Shown one piece after another: positions 60,469 through 64,000 of a stretch of 64,000 nt of DNA. The first letter of the stretch is position 1; each line of letters opens with the position of its first letter. Origin of the DNA: Paludibacter sp. (GTDB lineage Bacteria > Bacteroidota > Bacteroidia > Bacteroidales > Paludibacteraceae); the NCBI GenBank assembly GCA_028710415.1, contig JAQTUE010000008.1:124001-188000 (forward strand). The letters run 5' to 3'. A program made the position numbers and the translations under genes. The notes under the pieces are model-generated. The model saw only the letters and a list, made by a program, of their open reading frames with translations. It searched no databases and was not told the DNA's origin.

Positions 60469-61242
60469 ATGACAGCAGATCTTACTTATTCAGCAACAGA
60501 AGCAATTAATAATGCCACGACATTTGAAACATTACCTACCATTTCAGTCGATTGTGTTATTTTTGGTTACGAAGAAAACATGTTAAAGGTTTTGGTCAGA
60601 AGGGAATTTGTTCCTTATGAAGGAAAAATATACCTGGAATGGAAACTACCGGGAAATCACATCCGACGTTCTGAAGATATTTCCCAAACTGCTGCACGTA
60701 TACTCAAAGAACAAACTGGGTTGGAAAATATCTTTGTCAAACAGTTTATGGTTTTTAGTGACCCGGACCGTTTAAAGAAAAATAAACGTGACTATGAATG
60801 GGTTAAACCACGGTTACAGGATGATCGCGTTATCACAGTAGGATTTTATTCTCTTTTAAATCTAAAAGATGTAGATAACAGCACCTTAATTGAAGTTGCT
60901 AAATGGACGAATGCCTATGAAATCAATGATTTGATGTTCGACCACAAAGAAATATTCGATGAAGCTTTTAAGAAATTACGGTATGACTTGCTACATGAGC
61001 CATTAGTCTTTGAATTATTACCCGTAAAGTTTACATTGACTCAAATGCAAAAACTTTATGAAGCAATTTTCAATACAACTTATGACAAACGCAATTATCG
61101 TCGAAAGGTAAATAAAATGCCGTATTTGATACCATTAGACGAAATACAATCAGGAGTTTCCCATAAACCTGCTCGATTGTATTCTTTCGACCGTGACATT
61201 TATGAAAAAACACGCACGGAACGATTTGACTTCAGGGTCTGA
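60469..61242 (+). CDS. NUDIX-type transcriptional regulator (NrtR/AraR-like)
   Basis: 257 aa: a NUDIX-fold sensor (about 20-165) plus a winged-helix domain (about 175-257, FTLTQMQKLYEAIFNTTYDKRNYRRKVNKM). This is the plan of NrtR and of the Bacteroides arabinose regulator AraR, in which the sensor binds a sugar or nucleotide metabolite. The NUDIX box is degenerate: GNHIRRSEDISQTAARILKEQTGL lacks two catalytic Glu of REUXEE (RI instead of RE, EQ instead of EE), so hydrolysis is unlikely and ligand sensing probable. The gene diverges from the PUL with a 238-bp shared region, so it is the best candidate for PUL control. A strong terminator follows. Confidence 0.85.
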   Translation: MTADLTYSATEAINNATTFETLPTISVDCVIFGYEENMLKVLVRREFVPYEGKIYLEWKLPGNHIRRSEDISQTAARILKEQTGLENIFVKQFMVFSDPDRLKKNKRDYEWVKPRLQDDRVITVGFYSLLNLKDVDNSTLIEVAKWTNAYEINDLMFDHKEIFDEAFKKLRYDLLHEPLVFELLPVKFTLTQMQKLYEAIFNTTYDKRNYRRKVNKMPYLIPLDEIQSGVSHKPARLYSFDRDIYEKTRTERFDFRV

Positions 61243-61260
61243 TAAAACGATTTGAAACAA

Positions 61261-61310
61261 TAGAAAGTCAAACATTCGTGTTGGAGTTAACACAAATGTT
61301 TGACTTTCTA
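61261..61310 (+). terminator. Terminator of the NUDIX-type regulator
   Basis: Arms 61261-61282 and 61289-61310 pair over 22 bp with one mismatch (AGAAAGTCAAACATT core), 6-nt loop, followed by TTTTCT. It lies between convergent genes and can work in both directions. Confidence 0.85.
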
Positions 61311-61397
61311 TTTTCTGAACATAACTGATACAGTCGGAAAATGTATTTTTCCAATATATCAGGACGCAACAAATGCGAACACAGCAGGCTGTTAATA

Positions 61398-61832
61398 TTA
61401 CATCCTCTCCATATACCAGTTCAATTCCCGTTCAATTTCCTTGAAACTCAAGATGGTATTTATTTTCTTTTGCAACCGCATAAATGCAGTTTCACTTTTG
61501 ACAACGTAGTCGAATGCTTTATGATGCATGCAATTTATGGCCACTTCAATCTTATCCTGCGAGGATAACATCACAACCGGAATTTCAGGGTTGAAAGATT
61601 TTATTTTATCCAATGTTTGAATTCCATTCATCGCATCCTTTTCTATTCCGTCTAATTGATAGTCCAAAACTATGATATCCGGTTTATGGGATAAATTATC
61701 GATGCATAGCTCACCGGTTGCAAAGGTTTCAATTTTATAATCTGAATGTTGGAAGAAGTCTATTTCCAAAGATTTCAAAAATAACGCATCATCATCCACC
61801 AGGAACAATTGAATTTTTTTATGATTCTTCAT
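61398..61832 (-). CDS. Response-regulator receiver protein (CheY-like)
   Basis: 144 aa, a single receiver domain without an output domain. Acidic pocket DDDALF (about 13-15), phosphoacceptor Asp in DIIVLDYQLDG (about D56), Ser in VVMLSSQDK and Lys in YVVKSE are all present. The C-terminal helix (LQKKINTILSFKEIERELNWYMERM) is longer than in CheY. No histidine kinase is adjacent. The gene lies 50 bp downstream of the AraC-type regulator on the same strand, suggesting one transcript. As a stand-alone receiver it would act through protein contact; the partner is unknown. Confidence 0.85.
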   Translation of the reverse strand: MKNHKKIQLFLVDDDALFLKSLEIDFFQHSDYKIETFATGELCIDNLSHKPDIIVLDYQLDGIEKDAMNGIQTLDKIKSFNPEIPVVMLSSQDKIEVAINCMHHKAFDYVVKSETAFMRLQKKINTILSFKEIERELNWYMERM

Positions 61833-61882
61833 TTTTTGTTTTTTATCGTAGTTGTTTGAATACAGAAGTAGCTGGACATTTT

Positions 61883-62488
61883 TTAATATTGAGATCGTTG
61901 AGCAGTTTCTGCCATTTCATTTTGATTTCCAATCTCTTCAATCGGATTTCGCCTTTTGACTTTTAATTTTTTAAAATGGGAAGGTGATAATCCTGTTACT
62001 TTCTTAAATTGGTTGGATAAATGAGACACGCTGCTGTAATTCATTAAATGGGCAATTTCTGTTATGTTAAGTTCATCGTAAATGATCAGTTCTTTTATCC
62101 GTTCTATTTTGTGGTTAATGATAAAATGTTCGATGGTGATTCCCTGTACTTCTGAAAACAGATTCGCCAGATAGGTATAATCATGATGTAATTTATCACT
62201 CAGGAAAATTGAAAAGTTTATCTTTATGGATTCATCGGAATGATGAATCATTTCGATAATGACATTTTTAATTTTACCTATCAGGACTGATCTTTTATCA
62301 TCCATTAATTCAAGTCCGGAATTTAACAACCCAATTTTCAGTTTTTCTTTCTGTTCGTAAGTTATATCTTCCATGATTTCTACTTCTCCTAAATCCACGA
62401 CAATAAAGTGCAGGCTAAGTTTTTTTAATTCTTCTTTGACTGCCATTTTACAACGGTTACTTACCATATATTTGATATACAATTTCAA
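61883..62488 (-). CDS. AraC-family regulator with metal-binding-like N-terminus
   Basis: 201 aa. The C-terminal AraC-type DNA-binding domain has both helix-turn-helix motifs (about 108-185: IEHFIINHKIERIKELIIYDELNITEIAHLMNYSSVSHLSNQFKKVTGLSPSHFKKL). The N-terminus MKLYIKYMVSNRCKMAVKEELKKLSLHFIVVDLGEVEI resembles a heavy-metal-associated (HMA) fold but keeps only one Cys of CxxC (NRCKM). This architecture is common in Bacteroidota, often with metal or stress genes. The start at 62488 matches that family N-terminus. It is followed by the receiver gene. Target genes cannot be inferred. Confidence 0.85.
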   Translation of the reverse strand: MKLYIKYMVSNRCKMAVKEELKKLSLHFIVVDLGEVEIMEDITYEQKEKLKIGLLNSGLELMDDKRSVLIGKIKNVIIEMIHHSDESIKINFSIFLSDKLHHDYTYLANLFSEVQGITIEHFIINHKIERIKELIIYDELNITEIAHLMNYSSVSHLSNQFKKVTGLSPSHFKKLKVKRRNPIEEIGNQNEMAETAQRSQY

Positions 62489-62511
62489 AATATTATGTAT
62501 TAAATGAATTA

Positions 62512-62519
62512 CAAAGATA
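62512..62519 (-). promoter_or_regulatory. Possible -7 box for the AraC-type regulator
   Basis: Minus strand TATCTTTG (TAnnTTTG), 23 bp before the ATG at 62488. No TTTG at the usual -33 distance. The following spacer to 62736 shows no gene. Confidence 0.4.
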
Positions 62520-62736
62520 CAGATGTCAAATATGTAATTGTTACATTTAAATTATAAATACTTACGTAATTCACACATCTACAGTCTATTGCAATTAACC
62601 TATAGATGGTAAGATTATAGTCTGTTGATTGTTGACGATATGTATTGGTACAGTTTACTTGCTTAAAATTGTATGGAGTAACCCTGAAGGTTCATGATTA
62701 TATCCTGTGTGGGGAGGGTAATTGGGGAAGTATTCT

Positions 62737-62774
62737 AAAACACAACAGGCGGATAAATCCGCCTGTTGTGTTTT
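62737..62774. terminator. Perfect 17-bp terminator hairpin
   Basis: Arms 62737-62753 (AAAACACAACAGGCGGA) and 62758-62774 pair perfectly with loop TAAA and carry A- and T-runs on the two sides. It should end the minus-strand nuclease transcript, whose stop is at 62861. Confidence 0.85.
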
Positions 62775-62860
62775 AGTCAAATAATAGCAACCCTTTTCTT
62801 ATCGAAACATATTAAATGTTCAGAAACCGAAAGTAAGCGTTATTCAAATTTTTATCTCTT

Positions 62861-63937
62861 TTATTTTAGAATCCTGATTTTTTCTCTCTTCATTAATCCT
62901 TCTTTTCCGTAAATGCTCAGGATATACAATCCATTCGGCAAATTGCTTAAATCGATCTGTTTCGTATAAAACAGTCCCTGTTGGCTCCCTGTGAGAGATG
63001 ATAGCTCACACCTGAAGATATTATCACCTGAGAGGTTTAAAATACCAGTCGTGGGGTTCGGATAAGCAGTTATAGTATTGCCTAATGCATTCGAAAGGGA
63101 ACTAGGGGCTATTTTCGATCCAAAGACAGGGTTTCCGGCTTCAACCCAGGCACTGTAGATCAGCTCTGCAAGAGCATGGGAGGCATTCTTAAATAGCATT
63201 GTTGTAAATTGAGTTTTACTCCAGAGTGCAGTGGTATAGGCAGCAGTATTGGTTCCTCCTGTCAGATTTTTTGCATAGGTGTCAGCAGCCAGCACACTGT
63301 CCTTGTATTGGTAATCATAATAAATATAGTCGAAGACATATTTGTTTACATTACTTACAATATGGACCGGGTCTCCGGTATAATTGCTCAGCGCAGTTGA
63401 ATAAGCACTCACCATAGTTGATTCATACCGGGAATGAATACCGCTTTGGCCCGTATCCCCTCCATCATAATTTTTAGTCAAATGCAACGGCATATGTCCA
63501 TCTCCTACGTAGTGACCAAGATCGGAAGCATCCAACATCGCTTTATGCCATTTCAGTTTTTTGAAATCCACTACCAGCGTATCATACATGTTCACGGTTG
63601 CCCAGGGTAAGCTGCCATTGTTTATAATATAAGTTGCACCATGAAGGCTTGCTATCGAATCGTACGTAGAAGCAATCCGTCCGGTAGATATAAATTCAGG
63701 GTAAATATCAATATCGATAAAATGTTTCGGACTTTCAGTTTTATCAGCATTCTTACGGGTATCTGCATTGGAAGCATTCGTACCAAGAGAATCTTTCCAT
63801 GCATTGAATCCTGTCATGGAAGCAGGAAAGGATTCAGGGCACTTGCTATTGATCGTTTTATGCCCTACACTTCCCCAACTGGCAATGAACAGAGTCAAAA
63901 TAAACAGGAAAATAATAGGGTACGTTTTTTTTAGCAT
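62861..63937 (-). CDS. S1/P1-nuclease-like secreted enzyme with T9SS domain
   Basis: 358 aa. Signal peptide 1-20 (TLFIASWG), so the mature protein would begin near Trp21, which is a zinc ligand in P1 nuclease. Zinc-site motifs: WGSVGHKTIN, HFIDIDIY, ASDLGHYVGDGHMPLH (the family HxxxDxHxPLH) and later SHALAELIYSAW. This is the S1/P1 nuclease / zinc phospholipase C superfamily; substrate could be single-stranded nucleic acid or a phosphoester lipid. Residues about 285-358 are a type A T9SS C-terminal domain (ITAYPNPTTGILNLSG...LPNGLYILSIYGKEG). Probably used for nutrient (phosphate or nucleoside) scavenging outside the cell. Confidence 0.85.
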   Translation of the reverse strand: MLKKTYPIIFLFILTLFIASWGSVGHKTINSKCPESFPASMTGFNAWKDSLGTNASNADTRKNADKTESPKHFIDIDIYPEFISTGRIASTYDSIASLHGATYIINNGSLPWATVNMYDTLVVDFKKLKWHKAMLDASDLGHYVGDGHMPLHLTKNYDGGDTGQSGIHSRYESTMVSAYSTALSNYTGDPVHIVSNVNKYVFDYIYYDYQYKDSVLAADTYAKNLTGGTNTAAYTTALWSKTQFTTMLFKNASHALAELIYSAWVEAGNPVFGSKIAPSSLSNALGNTITAYPNPTTGILNLSGDNIFRCELSSLTGSQQGLFYTKQIDLSNLPNGLYILSIYGKEGLMKREKIRILK

Positions 63938-64000
63938 AAAGTTTTGTTTGAAAGGAGTATCATTTTTTTTGTAAGTTATAGTAGGTATAAACTTATTTTT

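Noticed and set aside
60469..61242. Active NUDIX hydrolase
   Set aside because: Key Glu residues of the NUDIX box are missing and a winged-helix domain follows, so a regulator is the better call.

Overview
The window is AT-rich DNA from a member of the Bacteroidota, most likely Bacteroidales or a close relative. The evidence is a SusC/SusD polysaccharide-utilization locus (PUL), SprA and cargo with C-terminal sorting domains of the type IX secretion system (T9SS), a bifunctional RibBA, Bacteroidota-type promoters (TTTG, about 19-20 bp, TAnnTTTG) and almost no Shine-Dalgarno sequences. I see no rRNA, tRNA, CRISPR array or intact insertion sequence.

Layout. 1-14.7 kb is housekeeping: bamD (cut by the left edge), apbE, dihydroorotase, a GT2 glycosyltransferase, a WalJ-like metallo-hydrolase, a TPR/PD40 protein, a NUDIX hydrolase, a biotin carrier with an acyl-CoA carboxyltransferase (apparent ATA start), a HEAT-like protein, a DciA-like DUF721 protein, an ORF6N remnant, a glucosaminidase-LysM protein, cytidine deaminase and a START-like protein. 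14.7-19.7 kb looks like an accessory island, all on the + strand: structured non-coding DNA, two orphan genes, a 5'-shortened dinD with a decayed second copy, and a methionine aminopeptidase. 20-39 kb is core again: an LptF/LptG-type permease followed by ribBA, an SDR dehydrogenase, a DUF349 protein, grpE-dnaJ, dsbD, the giant sprA and ruvA. 39.5-41.7 kb holds two small lipoproteins with near-identical upstream boxes and about 320 bp of strongly folded non-coding DNA, including a 168-bp element with perfect 30-bp inverted ends. 41.7-60.2 kb is a minus-strand PUL: GH3 pseudogene, GH5, SusC, SusD, a DUF4959/5126/5000-like lipoprotein, a small lipoprotein, two PKD/jelly-roll surface proteins and two GH30 enzymes. 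A divergent NUDIX-type regulator sits at its upstream end. The right end has a response regulator, an AraC-type regulator and an S1/P1-nuclease-like secreted enzyme.

How the parts connect. SprA is the T9SS outer-membrane channel, and the window encodes five proteins with type A T9SS C-terminal domains (one GH30, both PKD proteins, GH5, the nuclease). The PUL glycosidases (GH5, two GH30, a lost GH3) suggest a beta-glucan-like substrate; this is inference.

The most unusual feature is a set of at least seven intergenic tracts built from reusable 7-bp tandem units (GTTTGAG, GTTCCGT, CTTGACT, CTTGAAT, GGTTCTT, CTTGCCT, TACTACC, TCATTTC). They are chained as modules, abut stop codons, and keep almost the same orientation on the + strand whatever the direction of the neighbouring gene. 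Longer-unit tracts (8/9, 11 and 18 bp) lie at 11.1, 13.2-13.7 and 15.0 kb. None encodes a plausible protein.
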